Shown here piece after piece: positions 10,640 through 22,889 of a DNA stretch of 64,000 nt. The notes beneath the pieces are model-generated. The model searched no databases, was not told the origin of the DNA, and worked only from the letters and a program-made list of their open reading frames with translations. The stretch is from assembly GCA_039000515.1 (NCBI GenBank), contig JBCFYV010000012.1, positions 36,326,387 through 36,390,386 of the forward strand, read 5' to 3'. A program made the translations under genes and the position numbers. Source of the DNA: Timema cristinae. Its lineage: Eukaryota; Arthropoda; Insecta; Phasmatodea; Timematidae. Positions within the stretch are counted from its first letter, which is position 1; every line of letters begins with the position of its first letter.

Positions 10640-11520
10640 TTTTTTATACTGATACTTTTTTATCTCAAAAAGAAATATTGCAATCGTGAAAGTTTTCGAC
10701 CTCGAGATGATGATGGATCTTGACATTTTATGTGCCACCGAAAAAAAGGGGGTTTAAAAATCCTGTATAATGTCTATCTGTCCTTCTGTATATCTTTGTA
10801 CCTTGTGACACAGACGAAACACTTCGATGGATCTACTCGATATTAAATCATGATTTTATTTCTTGTTCTAAAATTAAGGACAATAGTGAGCGATTTTTGA
10901 GAATGAGATTTTTAAAAATTGTTTTATTTTATTCTAAATGAATATTTTCAAAATGTAAATATGATAAATAATTTAAAATAAGATAAAAAAACCTTATTCA
11001 ATAGTAGCTTACTGATAATCTATTTTATAAGATTTTGAACCAACCTATGAGAAAGTACGGTATTTACGATTGTGTCGTACCATTTATTGCTTTCTTGCGA
11101 TCCCTGAAAGAAAGAAAGTATTATGTCGTCACAAAAATCAAACTTCAGATTTTGAGGGATGTTAATGTTTCATGATCCCCTGACACCAATTTTTTTTTTT
11201 CCTCAAGCCCTCTGTTTGACTGTCACTGGGATTAGAACTGAAACTATTTTATCAATCAGGCTAAAACTTGGTATCTAAGGTTCTCATATGGTTTCCCAGA
11301 GGCGCTTTTGGGATTATATATCCAACCCTAAAATTAAAAGTAGCTTACTTCAGAGAAAATAGAGAAAAAAAAGTAATTTTACAAAAGTCGTCTATAACGA
11401 TTTTTATTAAAATTCGTATCTAGACACTATTTAACATCACAAACAAAATAGCGCTTCGTAATTCCCATGATGGCTTTGAGGGCACTTCACAAAAGTGGAA
11501 AATTGAAATTTTGATAATAA
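10640..11520 (+). repeat. Unclassified dispersed repeat U (two adjoining modules)
   Basis: The first module starts gaaatattgcaatcgtgaaa (10670). A second starts gaaagtattatgtcgtcaca (11115). It continues with cagaactgaaactatttta-like and aggctaaaacttggtatcta text, then ccaaccctaaaattaaaagt. The same ordered blocks recur at 13.0 kb, 19.2 kb, 30.2/31.8 kb and, in foldback form, at 46.6-48.5 kb. No coding capacity seen. Confidence 0.6.
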
Positions 11521-11779
11521 CCTGTAAATCTTTTATATAAAAAAAACTTATCATTAAAAAGTTGTAGGACCCTTTAAAAATAAAAAACTGTCACCCCCCA
11601 TTGTCGTGTGCCAGTTCTGTCAGAATAGCTCTCAGGTAAGGGTGGGGTTGGTGGCAAAGTAGTTGGTTGGATTCGAAATTATACTGAAGGTTTTGTATTT
11701 TGGTTTAATAGTAACACTAAGAGTTAATATAAAATGTGATGTTAAATGCGATATAAAAGAAATATAAGAGATTGGACGC

Positions 11780-12070
11780 TCGCGCTTGTGGAAGAACTAG
11801 CTTACTTGTGAAAACTTACAGACTGTTGGAATAACTGACACGGCTCGTGACCCCCTACAGAACTAGAGCTCGGCACTCTGGGCTCTACGGCTGTCCTCCA
11901 AGCACAAGTGTTTCTGATGACCTGAAGATGTAGTCTGTTTGGTCCGGCGCTGGGCAGAATAACTGCCTCCGAAATAAATGAAAATGTGTCAGCCTCGATG
12001 TAAACAAAATAAAGACTTTTATAGCCCGTTCTGTCCTCGTTACTCCACAACTAGTGCAAGTTTGTTGTGA
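11780..12070. other. Unassigned moderate-GC segment
   Basis: An 82-codon open frame (minus, 11802-12050) lies in a locally GC-richer patch containing ctgatgacctgaagatgtag. No protein family recognised. It may be part of an unidentified retroelement. Confidence 0.25.
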
Positions 12071-12298
12071 GTAGTCAGTATTCCTCTTTAATAATTCATT
12101 ACAATAATTTTTCTAGGCCAGCGCTTTAAGTCACGTAGGTACAATAAGGTTATGCAAATAAAAAAATATATAGTTCACATAGATAAGGGCTATGACACAA
12201 ATTTATTTGAAATAATAATTTATAAAATCAATATTTTCTAAGTTAAAGGCAGATATTCTTTTTTTAAACCAGATATTTGTGAAGTAGGGAGTTTTTTT

Positions 12299-12813
12299 AG
12301 CACCACGTCTTGATACCCATTTGGATTATACGCTTATATACTAATTACGCTAATTGTTATAAATATTAGGAGGGTTATATTTAGAAGAAATATACCCACA
12401 TTTTCGTGGAGAGAAAGTGGAGAACCATTTTGGAAAAACCACTCTCAGTACACCCGACTAAGATTTGAATCTAGATCTTTCCATCATTGGCAGTTTACAC
12501 CCAATACCATTGATAAGGGAACTGCAGGTCTTAAGGAGAAAAGCTTTATATTCGCTCTCTCTCAGTTAACTGTTGCCAAATCTCCTCGCTTTCAGTCGGA
12601 AGGTGGTGTGCTGGGGTAGAGAAGGATCTACTGGCAACCTCGACTAACTAGCGTTGTGAAACTTGTCTTATATTTGAGGGGAGATTGACCACACGAAGAC
12701 GAGAGAATGACAACACTGTTTCCAAATAGCAACCATGCAGTTACTTCAGCGATGATATCCAGTGCAGTCTTCTGTGAGAGTAGTGCATTAGACCATGCGG
12801 CCACCGAAGCGGG
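12299..12813 (-). mobile_element. SINE family A split by a 270-bp insertion
   Basis: Left part 12299-12494 holds tail, body and B box. The head resumes at about 12768 with cttctgtgagagtagtgcat and ends ccaccgaagcggg. In uninterrupted copies these two parts are adjacent (the ggcagtcttgtctact region), so the intervening DNA is an insertion. Confidence 0.82.
12495..12768. mobile_element. Unidentified ~270-bp insertion within a SINE
   Basis: GC-richer than the surroundings, with no similarity to other parts of the window that I can see. A short gcagt repeat at both junctions (12490-12494, 12764-12768) may be the target duplication. No coding capacity and no clear inverted termini. Confidence 0.55.
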
Positions 12814-13039
12814 TTATTGGGGATTATTATACTATGTCTGTAAAAATGTGTATATTATTTCATGTAGCCTATGTTCTTTGGTGTAATGCGATGATATTTT
12901 TTTCCATTATGTTTATAAAACAATTTATATTATTTAGTATCACATATCTTAAGAGATATGTATAAATTATATGAAGGAGCGAGAAAGTCTGTGCGGTGCA
13001 CCGTAACATTTATTTGATCTAATAAATGTGATTTTACTT

Positions 13040-13960
13040 TCTCACATAGAAATGTAAAGTATTGTAATCGTAAAACTTTCAACCTCAAGAATATGATGAA
13101 TCCTTACATCGTATGTGCCCCGGAACCCAAAAAAAGTTAATTTTAAAATTCTGCCTGTCTCCAGGTATGTACTGTACGTCTATCACTGGGCATATACCTG
13201 AAATGGTCTAATAGATGTTGTTCAAACTTGATACTTAGATGCTATAGGCCAGAGTACATGACTCGGGATAGTTTGCTTATTTTATTCCTAGCCCTAAAAT
13301 TAAGAGTAATTTATTTAATGACGAGGTAATTTTTTAAAATTCAGAATATTTCGAAGATGGCTCTAATGGTTTTGTTTGAAATGGATATCTTGAAAGTGTT
13401 TAAATAAACAAAATTATTCAAAATAAGTATTTGATAAGTTTTTACATTATAAATAATTATACATATTTGTTTTTTTTTAAAAAAAACCTTTAATAATAAT
13501 TTACTGATGACTGATTTTTAAAACATTTAAATTTTCTGAAAATTGATCCGATAATTTTGTTGATAAATGGTATTTAGAGATTATTTTACATGATAAATTA
13601 TAAAATATGTTGATTTTCTTAAATGAATTAATTAAAAAATAATTGAAATTTTTCGCAAATGGCCTTTGAGATTAAGTTTAAAATTGTTATCTGCGGATTG
13701 TTTTGTATAATAGATAATAATGGAGTATGTAGACGGAGCAATCCATTATCCATAAAGTCCGTAGCCTGTAATTAAAAATTGAAATAACTGATTTATGAAA
13801 AAGATTAAATGGTTTGGACAGTGTTTGTTTAGAATGTATTTAATGAAGAGTGTTTATTGGGATTAATAAGATGTGTTTGTTTTTATGAAGAAACTTACTA
13901 AATGGTAGTTTACTGAAAACCTATTTTTGAACATTTTACTTAAAGCTATAATACACTATA
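13040..13960 (+). repeat. Dispersed repeat U, long copy
   Basis: Starts gtaaagtattgtaatcgtaa. It keeps the gccctaaaattaagagtaat block (13291 region), gaaatttttcgcaaatggcc (13646 region), gaagagtgtttattgggatt and ctatatgagaaagt near 13960. This is the best copy for defining the family. Confidence 0.6.
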
Positions 13961-14315
13961 TGAGAAAGTTTGTCTGATTGTTTGGACTTTAGTGTCAGCA
14001 AGCCGTCTAATATTATCTATAATATCTTTGATCTAGAATGTGTATTCTTGTAAAATCCAATATTGGCCTATTTTATGGGTCTAAATTGACAAAAGAGAAC
14101 AATAGAAATGTGTTGAAATGAAGATACACAATCGCTATTAAAATTACTTCAATTTTTACCGGAATTCAAAAAGGTCAACCCCTCCAGTCACCTCACCCCC
14201 GGTAGCATCGTTGGAACCTCCCTCATTCCCCTCATTCCTCATTGGAACCGCTGGCTATTTTTTATCTAAGTTTTGCACAATTTGCACACGGAATGGTTAG
14301 TTGGTTTTGGTTATT

Positions 14316-14560
14316 ATACTAAGGTGGGAAATGCAGAGAACGCGAGAAAAGGTTAGTGTTTTGCAGTTTTTTCAACAAAACTTTGTTTTTGTCAAAATAA
14401 ATCAAATATTGCTTCTTTGAACATTTAGAATTTTAATTTTATTCACATGGTGATATCAACAGTTGTTGAATATTTGTCGTGGGTGTCTTGGAATTTCATG
14501 AAAACTTTTTCTTTTCATTTAAAAGGTGTGTCATCTAATGCTCCTATCTATGTTCATGAC
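14316..14560 (+). repeat. Dispersed repeat R, copy 1
   Basis: Shares gaacgcgagaaaaggttagt, aataaatcaaatattgctt and tcaacagttgttgaatat with 60.4-60.6 kb. The last ~65 bp (14490-14556) are in the opposite orientation relative to the other copy. Confidence 0.65.
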
Positions 14561-14979
14561 AGATATTAAACCATTGTTAATATCACCATTCGAAGAAAAT
14601 TAAACTATTTTGTTTGTATAGAAGCAATATTTTATTTCTTGATCCAAACAAGTTTTTCTAAAAAAACATCGAATGCCCACCTATGCGGGTGATTGGTAAT
14701 TCAAAGCCGATCGTGTGTTCTAATGGATTGTTTACTCGATAAGTGGCTTATTATACAATCATGATGTGGAAATTTATGTTTTATATCATTAAAATATACC
14801 TACTCATTATTTACCCATGGATTTATAGGTACACGTTTAGGGTTGTCCAGATGGATGATATAAAGCTTGGCGATAAAAAGTAGGGTACTTGTTAGTGCTT
14901 GGTTGCAACTTTTAGCAAATAATCCCACTTTTTATCTAGGACAACAACAAGACCACATACAGTTAATGAAATTTAATTT

Positions 14980-15205
14980 ACAACTGCACCAGTGGGAACA
15001 AAGACTAAATGTCAAGAGAATTTAATCTGGTTTGTCAGTGGGGAGAAGATTGGGGTTCAAATCTGATCTAGGTGTAGTGAAAATGTTTTCCACTAAAATG
15101 GATTTTCACTCTCCTTCCACACAAATGCAATCCCAGTTCCTCTAAAATATACTTTCCTCATCTCTACTCAAATAGTGTGGCTAGATTTTTACTGCCCAAA
15201 CTGAT
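14980..15205 (+). mobile_element. SINE family A, diverged
   Basis: B box ggttcaaatctgatctaggt, body ggattttcactctccttcca, ctctaaaatatactttcctc. The tail hairpin is eroded. Confidence 0.65.
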
Positions 15206-15209
15206 AGTA

Positions 15210-17165
15210 AAACTTTAGGAAAAGCAATCATCCATTAGATGTCAAGTTTAATTTAATGAAGTATATATTAGGTCATACAGGAAATTAAGCCCGAAACTTT
15301 TGAGTAAGTATACAACCTTGAGCAGACTCGTTTCTAATAGAGCTAGGATATATGACTTTATTTTTTGGGAGCTTTGTGTTATACACTTTAGTGCCCCGTT
15401 TATTAATACCCAACCGTTTTATCCGAATATCTACATCGGTGATAAGGAAGGCATAATTATTTTTTTGTCTTTATCTGTGTGCCCTATTCTGTGGGCGATA
15501 ACATTTTTAAGCCGTTTCATGAAACAGGATCATCTCCTTGATCAACCCTAGATGTTGACAAATATTTATGTTGATAAGGAAACAATCAACTTCCTAACAC
15601 TCCCTTTGTGAGCCGTTTCATCGCCGGCAGGCTATTTTAAAAATGTATTGAAATAAATGTAATAAAATGTAAGGTATTTGTATTGAAATTGTTTGGAGTA
15701 TTATTATTTATGATTCAAAGGTTATTTATTTCAAGCAAAATAATTCAATCCAAAAAAAACTACCGAGAATAGACCTTTCCACTAATATGTTTAATATTGG
15801 CAATATTTTATTATATCAAATACTGGAATGAAATGTTTTGTTGGAACTTCATAAACTGCATAATATTGTACTAATTTGTGTTATTGGTTTTAAAAATATA
15901 TTTAAAAATAAATTTTTGGCATAACTAAATTAGATTTGATTAAAAACTAATTTGAAACTTATAAAAATAAAACGATAAAGCACATTACTATGGATAGTAT
16001 GCTGTTTCTAAAGTGACTATTAAATATATTATACCAGTATTTTATGCAATTGAATAAAATTATGATTAAATATTTTACTATGAAATCTTCCTATTCACTT
16101 TAAATTGTAATTCTTCTATTCACTTTAAATTGAAGCCTTTGGCCTGAGTTTAAGAGCGTTTAGCGATAGGTATTAATATTTCAAGCGATAGCTATGCTAA
16201 GACAAACTTCCTTATTTTAATATAAATAGCAAAAATGTGTCAAAAAATATTGAGAAGGGCACTTTGACGGTGAAACTGCCCATTTGAACCCCGTCTAATG
16301 ATTGTTTAGAAAGGAAACGGATATATTCCGGTTTTGAGGAACATTGTCAGATAAATAAAGAAGGAAAGAGGTGTCTTATTGATCAGGTGCTTCAAGACTT
16401 TCCAAGGACTCTTTCTGCACGACTAGGGCTAGATGTGCATTATCCTTTCTCCTTAGAAAGAGGGGGAGGTTGTAGAGAAAAGTGTGAAGGAGTATTTCTA
16501 CCTCTTCGCGAGCAAGTTGGAGATCGCAAAGTTTGCAAACCTGGAAGGAGAACTGGGTACAACTTTAATGACTTCATTCAAATAGCGGTGGAGGGGGAGG
16601 GGAAAAGAGGGTGGAGAAGGGGAAGAAAGTAAGATAACTTGATGGTGGGAAAATATAATGAATTGATTTTGAAATTTATAGTGAAATTAGGAATATATTT
16701 TTAGATCAAAGGTTTTCAAAAAGGGTGCCCCAAAAATATGAATAAATAAATGAGTCCATAAGCATTGTACCAAAAATATAATTTGGCCGCCTAGAGTCTC
16801 TACAATAATGTTCAATCACAAAATAATGTTTTTATTTAAGTAAGTTTACTACTAATGGTCTAGTAAACTTATAATGCCTTGACATAAAGACGTTTCATAA
16901 AAATGTAGGAGATGCATCAATGGGTGCAGCTTTAGAATAAAGGTTGAGAAATTCCGTTTTAAAGGTGTTTTTAATATCTTACATTACCTTAGATTACTCA
17001 GCCTCTAGGGTAAATATATTATAGGGATCTCAAGAAATATACCTCTGGACTTAGTTTTGAAAGTTGGTAGATAAAACAAATCTTTAAGATGGCTTCAAAA
17101 ATTACGATCCAAATTTACACACACACATACATACCATACTACCATACATACCATAACTACCATAA
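15210..17165. other. Unassigned DNA with a purine-rich tract
   Basis: AT-rich sequence. An 81-codon frame at 16387-16632 owes its openness to a GGA/GGGG-rich run (16585-16630) and has no protein signature. No repeats identified. The small CA/CCATA low-complexity tract at 17118-17180 closes it. Confidence 0.4.
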
Positions 17166-17174
17166 CATACCATT

Positions 17175-17545
17175 ACATTACATAATACTACATACATCAT
17201 CCAACTCTATCCCATTTAGTGGGGTAGGCAAGAAACTGTGCATATAGCTAAAAAAACAACTATGTACTAATCCATCCTCACTAACTTTCTCCACACTTCT
17301 CTATCCTTGCATACTCCCTTCGCTTCAACAACATCCATACACCAAGTCATGCACATCTTTTATTCTTAAAACTCTTATTGTTTCTCTTTTTCACTCATAC
17401 ATCTACAACATTTAGCCACGTCTTACATGCCCTACTCTTCCTTTAGATCCACACAACCTACCTTCATCATTTTCTTCGTCACTCGATCCACACTCATCCT
17501 TTTAACATGACCAAACCAACGAAAGATGCTTCTTTCACATTGACC
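17175..17545 (-). pseudogene. LINE 3'-end fragment, minus strand
   Basis: The minus-strand translation gives QCERSIFRWFGHVKRM then RVTKKMMK, and further on MDVVEAKGVC and REVWRKLVRM. This is the conserved C-terminal module of a non-LTR element (RWFGHV-RM ... WR-LV). Frameshifts and stops separate the blocks. Same family as 6060-6215. Confidence 0.75.
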
Positions 17546-17559
17546 TAATGGATTCCCTT

Positions 17560-18055
17560 TCAAACAGCACCAAACCAAAACTAGATAAATTTTACCAATT
17601 AAATGTACAAAATTGTTTTCACTATGATGTAGCTTATAAGATAGTCATAGTGTTACTAGTAAAGGATTACTCTAAACTAAGCCAAATGTATTGCAAGCTT
17701 ATTGAGATGTATGTATACATAAGTTAACTAATTAAATAATAAATAAGATTGTTGATCACAAGTTCGATTGAATTAGATTGTGATGTACTTTACGGATTAT
17801 ACATCCCCGCACTCCCAGTGCTTTTTACTATCCTCTCTCCTCACAAATAATGTTTCATTTAAAAATACATAGATTTGTATACCGGTCCCTTAACTTAAAT
17901 ATGCTATATCTAAGGACTAAGCATGATTCATCCTACTATTACTATTCCCTTGCGTTAGATAGTTTAAGTGTCTTAAATTCATGATAAGTTTCTAAATTAA
18001 TATGCAAGGGTCTATTTCAATTGGGTAAAATACGCATCAGTTGGGCACACGGATT
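17560..18055. other. Unassigned AT-rich DNA
   Basis: Nothing recognised. Confidence 0.5.
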
Positions 18056-18057
18056 AA

Positions 18058-18275
18058 ACGCCACGCTCATCTAGTTAAGTTCACCGGTGATGGGGAGAAG
18101 GCCAAGGATTGAATCCCAGCTGGGTGTACTACATTTTTTGTCCGAGATATTTGCTACTAACCCCCACACAAATGTTGGTACATTTCCTCCTAATATATAC
18201 TTCATTAGTGTAATTAATTACGGATATCTTGGATGTGTATCAAGACGAAGTGCACCCCCAATTTTTTTTAAGCAC
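18058..18275 (+). mobile_element. SINE family A, diverged
   Basis: B box-like aggattgaatcccagctggg at 18102-18121, body cctcctaatatatacttcat, and a tail remnant caagacgaagtgc. Confidence 0.6.
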
Positions 18276-18454
18276 ATGTGTTAGACCGATAGTTCTGTTC
18301 TAAACTAACTTTGAGAGAAACTGTATCAAATCACACTGGGGCCATATTTTAGTCTTTACCTTTTTGGAAAACAGGGTGTGTTGGGGGATGTGAGGGGAGG
18401 ATAGGAGGGTAGCGATTGAATACTTTTGCTGATGACTATACAGCAACAACAGCC

Positions 18455-18660
18455 CTTTGTCACTTCTGCCATCAATGACGTCGGCGTCTGTAATTAGAAC
18501 CACAATCACTCTGCGGGCCCTAATTGCCTCGGCGCAGGGTACTGCGCAGACACCGGATCGCACACAGGTCTATCTTGGGCGTGGCCCACGTATAGTGTCA
18601 CGGTTAATTAATCACACAAACGGCAGTCCTTGTTTAGAGGTTATTTAATTAATGATATGA
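18455..18660. promoter_or_regulatory. GC-rich non-coding patch with TAAT cores, possible regulatory element
   Basis: A compact stretch has raised GC, a tgacgtcg half-match to CRE, several TAAT/ATTA cores (gtaattag, ctaattg, ttaattaat) and a ggcgcagggtactgcgcag near-palindrome. The composition differs sharply from the flanks. This is a suggestion only; an unidentified repeat is equally possible. Confidence 0.2.
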
Positions 18661-18774
18661 TATGGGTCTACGGTTCTGCTACAGGCCTCTATTCTCTCCA
18701 AAATTATCGTGTCATTGTCCACACGTTCCCTGAATGCGCGATAAGGGGGAGGCAGGGGGAAGGTGGAGGCTACT

Positions 18775-18965
18775 TTACTTTAGTGTATCCGGCCAGGATA
18801 TCTGTAGATCTACATAAATGAGATAGGAATAAATAAGGTAAAATTTGAAGGAAATTTACCCGAATTAGTGTGGAGGAAACGGGGGTAGCAATTTTTTTAA
18901 AAGGTATAGTACACCCGATCAGTATTTGTGCCCCAATCTTCAATCCGTCACTGGAAAACTAGAAA
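18775..18965 (-). mobile_element. SINE family A, old copy
   Basis: Blocks ataaggtaaaatttgaagga, tttacccgaattagtgtgga and the complement of a worn B box are in the right order. Confidence 0.5.
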
Positions 18966-19189
18966 AGACAGACTGACGTCTTATTCTACGTTCCTACCAA
19001 TGTGAGGGGAAGAGAACAACTTGAATATAAGCCTAAAAGACTCGTTCTATTGCTCCGATGAGAGATGAAGTTCGGTGTTTGTTTATAGATGTAGTGTATT
19101 AGGTTACTGTAATGAGTGTGCTGATGTCACCTGGGCTTTAAGACTTTACTATAAATAATCCAGAAAGAACTCATTTTTCTTCCTCTTAT

Positions 19190-20230
19190 CAAAAGAAAGT
19201 ATTGTAATCTGACAATTTTTGACCTCTTATCTTTATGTTTTACGTGTGTCCGAAACAAAAGAGAGTGGATTTTACAATTATATATGTCCACATAAGATCT
19301 GACACGGGTTTGATGGATTTTCTAACAATTATGTTATGTCCACAATTAACTGATTCTTACAATGGTGTTGATGGATTTTACATATTATGTATGTCCACAT
19401 AAGCATTATGACATGATTGATTTATGGATTTTACAATATTATGTATGATCACACATAAAATTATGATTACTGACTGATTAGGTTTGATGGATATATTGTC
19501 TGTTCATGTTTGATATTTCTTGATATAAGTGATGAGGGGCAATATCTCGGGGATTTTTATTTTATGTCACTAATTACCGGTGAGGTTTTTTCTGATGTCC
19601 ACTCTAATTTACAAATAATGTCACATATGTTGACATGTGATGATTTGTATGTTTATCTTATTATAATATTCAATAACCTCAAACTATAGTTTTAAAAAAT
19701 TGCTCCAACGATTTTGTTTGAAATGAATATCTAGGTAGTTTACCTCCCAAATAACAAAATATTCAGAAGCTTTTAGTTACTTCGGTCGAATGATTTACTA
19801 GGCTTGGAATCTGAATCAGATATTCATAAATATATATTTTATTATATTGATAAATTATTGGATTCGTGAATTTAATTAACTTAATATTATGATGAATATT
19901 AAATTTAAAAGCCTCAAACTATAATAAAAATTAGATTTAAAGTTATGCCCGTTCCTGTGTCAGCCGAAACAGCTTGATGAATTTTTTTTTCAAAATTGAT
20001 ATTTAGATATTATCTAGTCATATCCCGACTAAAAATTGTGATTTTAATTAGAAATTGGCTCAAGGACTTAATACATTTTGTGTAACAGGATTGTCGTATG
20101 TATATGATAAATAACAATGTATACTTGTTTTTGGTAGACAAACTAAAGAGTAATTTTCTCACGACAGATTTATGAACATTTTAAATTATCAAAAGTTCAA
20201 AATTGTTTAATGGCTCCTGGGAATATGATA
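19190..20230 (+). repeat. Dispersed repeat U, disrupted copy with internal tandem repeats
   Basis: Starts aaagaaagtattgtaatctg. Between 19259 and 19500, three to four degenerate ~60-bp units recur around ggattttacaattatatatg/tccacataag. Further U blocks follow to about 20230. Single-base losses suggest base-calling problems here (see findings). Confidence 0.5.
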
Positions 20231-20285
20231 TCACAAGTTATTTTTTATACAAAACATTAAAGGTACTGGGAAGCTTACGATAATC

Positions 20286-20538
20286 ATTATTATTATTATT
20301 AGCCCGCGTCTTACTACCCGTTGGGTTATGCGCATACGCTAATGTGTATGTAGGGTGATTGTGAGATGATAAGACCTACAGTTTAACGTGATCGAACACG
20401 GTGCACTGGCATTTCTACACATTCACAAGATTCTTGTCAGAGTGTAGAAGGGTTGTAAATCAGATAAACTGTGCGGACGAGATCGAACCCGCGCCAGCAT
20501 AGAAGTTGACACGTACCCTAGACCACAGGTCACCTACT
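20286..20538 (-). mobile_element. SINE family B copy with deletion-only differences
   Basis: Full-length order from the ATT tail to ggtcacct. It is flanked by gataatc at 20279-20285 and 20539-20545. It lacks roughly 35-40 single bases scattered along its length relative to the copies at 8.7 and 34.3 kb (for example cccgttggg for cccgttcggg). Confidence 0.88.
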
Positions 20539-20789
20539 GATAATCGAATTAGAAAATATTTTTCCAAGCTACAATGGACATCTCTCCTTTATTTATTTCA
20601 TGCATGAAAAAACTTAATTTTATTTCAAAGGTATTTTTTTTAAAAGTAAAGTAAATTACACTAAAAGAGTTTCGAGAATTTAAAATTCAAATTAGTATAT
20701 TATTAATTAATTGTGTCTCAAACAATGCTGTTCAATATTTACTTCCATAAATTATTTATGAACACGACAAAAACAAATACTTTTATACC

Positions 20790-20965
20790 TATCGTTTTAC
20801 TGCGCGTCCAGGCAGTCCACTTACACTGATAAAATGAGTCAGGTAAAATTTAAAAGAACTGTATCCGCATTCACGTGGGGAGGAAACATTTAAAAAAACG
20901 ACTCTCAATGCATTCAGTGGGATTTGAACTCCAACATTTCCGTCCCTGTCAATTTAGATTGTTGT
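20790..20965 (-). mobile_element. SINE family A, diverged
   Basis: Blocks gtatccgcattcacgtgggg, aacgactctcaatgcattca and gatttgaactccaac (B-box complement) occur in order. Confidence 0.6.
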
Positions 20966-21114
20966 TATAGCCTGCAGTGTACTGTTGCAATAGATAGTTC
21001 ACCCTCCTAGGCTGCTTGTTAATCTCTCCCTAATACTTCCTCTCCTCTAACATTTGCTACCTGAGCGCTCTATCACCTCACTATAATGGATTTGTTGTTT
21101 ACTCCCCTAAATGT

Positions 21115-21196
21115 AATAGTTTTTTGAGAGCGTGAGCGTCGTGTGTATGACAAACAATAGTCATACACACGACGCTCACACTCTCAAAAAACTATT
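21115..21196. repeat. Near-perfect 37-bp palindrome (hairpin)
   Basis: Arms 21115-21151 and 21160-21196 are inverted repeats with one mismatch and an 8-nt loop (aaacaata). Central stem: gtcgtgtgtatgac / gtcatacacacgac. Neither a terminator (no termination context) nor a transposon end is evident. A transcript would form a long, almost perfect hairpin. Confidence 0.9.
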
Positions 21197-21199
21197 TCT

Positions 21200-22020
21200 T
21201 TTTTTTTTTAACACCCTTGATTGTTTCTTCCATCGCGGCATGAGGGCGAAGAAGAAACTATAAAGTCAAAATGGGAAGGATATTGAAATGTGAGCTCAAA
21301 TCCCTTTCTCTATTAGTGGAACGACTACTTTGTCACGTAACACGAACGCCAGAGAGCTTAAGCCTTACCACCAGTGACCATGTTATGAAGTTTCTTAAGA
21401 GTTACGGAATGTAACGTTTTCAGGGGTATATTTTCGTTTATAAGAGAGTGTACTCTTGACTAATACCATTCACGTCACGGCAGTCACTTCTAGCAAAGTC
21501 TGGCCGTAAATCAACACGAAAAGTCTCCTCTAAGCAAACCGTAAAATTACACAAGCAGAAACCATACCATTAAATAGGGCAGAATATAAATGATCCTGCC
21601 ACTGAAGTTTACGTTCCCCACAGCCCAACCAAAACGGGTAAAAAAACACAGCACCTAGTCTTATCTCCCGAACTAAAACCATCGTATTCCGTAAATAGCC
21701 TCCTCTGCGCAACTAAGTGTGAATGTAGCCTAGAGGTGTTTTGTAACCTTCAATCATTCCTACAATTTTACAACCTGGGCCTTTTAGAAAGTTTGTGTTT
21801 AAGGGATATATTACCACTTGATGAGCAAAACGTTTTAGTTGAACATCTTGTTGCTTGGAGAGCTAAGGTTTTCACTCTCATTGTGTTTCATTTTTAAATA
21901 AAATGATGATTTGTTCGATGCTGAGAAACCAGACAACGGAAGGGTTGCGTTTAGTTGTGGACACAAGAGAGATGTACGATTATGATTGTCCATGCACTGG
22001 CATCAATAGGAGATTTTTAT
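21200..22020. other. Unassigned DNA
   Basis: A pyrimidine run at 21196-21210, then moderate-GC sequence. No ORF or repeat recognised. Confidence 0.45.
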
Positions 22021-22027
22021 TTTCGTG

Positions 22028-22290
22028 ATCCACGTCTTGCTATCCTTTTGGGCTGTTCACATGTACAGTACTGTAATTTAATAGATTAGTTATAGGTTAA
22101 GATTTAATTAAAAACTGTATTTGAATTTGCGTGGAAGGGTGTATGTGGAAATTACCAAGGTAAATCCATGCCAGTGCCCCTTCCCTATCACCCCTTCCAG
22201 CCACCTCGGAATTTGAACCTAGACCTTCCCATAGCCGGAAAACCAGTGAGGATTAATGTGACACCTTTATTCCCGACACCATTAGCGCAG
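22028..22290 (-). mobile_element. SINE family A, diverged
   Basis: Tail remnant gatccacgtcttgctatcct, body tttgcgtggaagggtgtatg, B-box complement gaatttgaacctagacct, head remnant aatgtgacacctttattcc. Confidence 0.65.
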
Positions 22291-22299
22291 GTAGATAAA

Positions 22300-22888
22300 T
22301 GTACCTACTATGGATTGCTGGCGCCTTTATAGTCAGATTACCAGAGAAATTTTCTAAATTAATAATAAATAAATATGTGTGTACTAACCAAAATTGATTA
22401 CAAGTATCAATAATTATTTTAAATAGTTTGGTTGCCAGGTCGTAACTTTAAGACTAAAGATTATTTAGTGCAGCCAGAACAATAGACTAGACCGCTCTTA
22501 GCTTGCCATTGACCCTCTACTAGATAATACCAATATTTAAATAGAGAAAAGAATACAATTTCTCTCTGAAATATCTTTGTATGAGACGTCATTTGGGCAA
22601 ACTTGTACAACTAGATAGAGCATGGGTGGTAATATCTTCCCAGGTGGTTTCAACCCACAGCTCGCTATGATTGTTACATCATTGCAGGCAAAAGTGTTGC
22701 GGGTTGCTGTATTATACCTTATTCTAAGTTCAGTTGACTGTAGATCAGTTGCGTGATCTTGAAGTAATGCGTATATTTCTAGAAACTATAATTCATCCAT
22801 ACAATGATACTTCTATGAAAAGTGTGTGATAGAATTAAAATGTATTTAGAGTAAGTTGTATTTCCCTCAATTACACACATAGTACGGT
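22300..22888. other. Unassigned AT-rich DNA
   Basis: Nothing recognised. Confidence 0.45.
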
Positions 22889-22889
22889 T

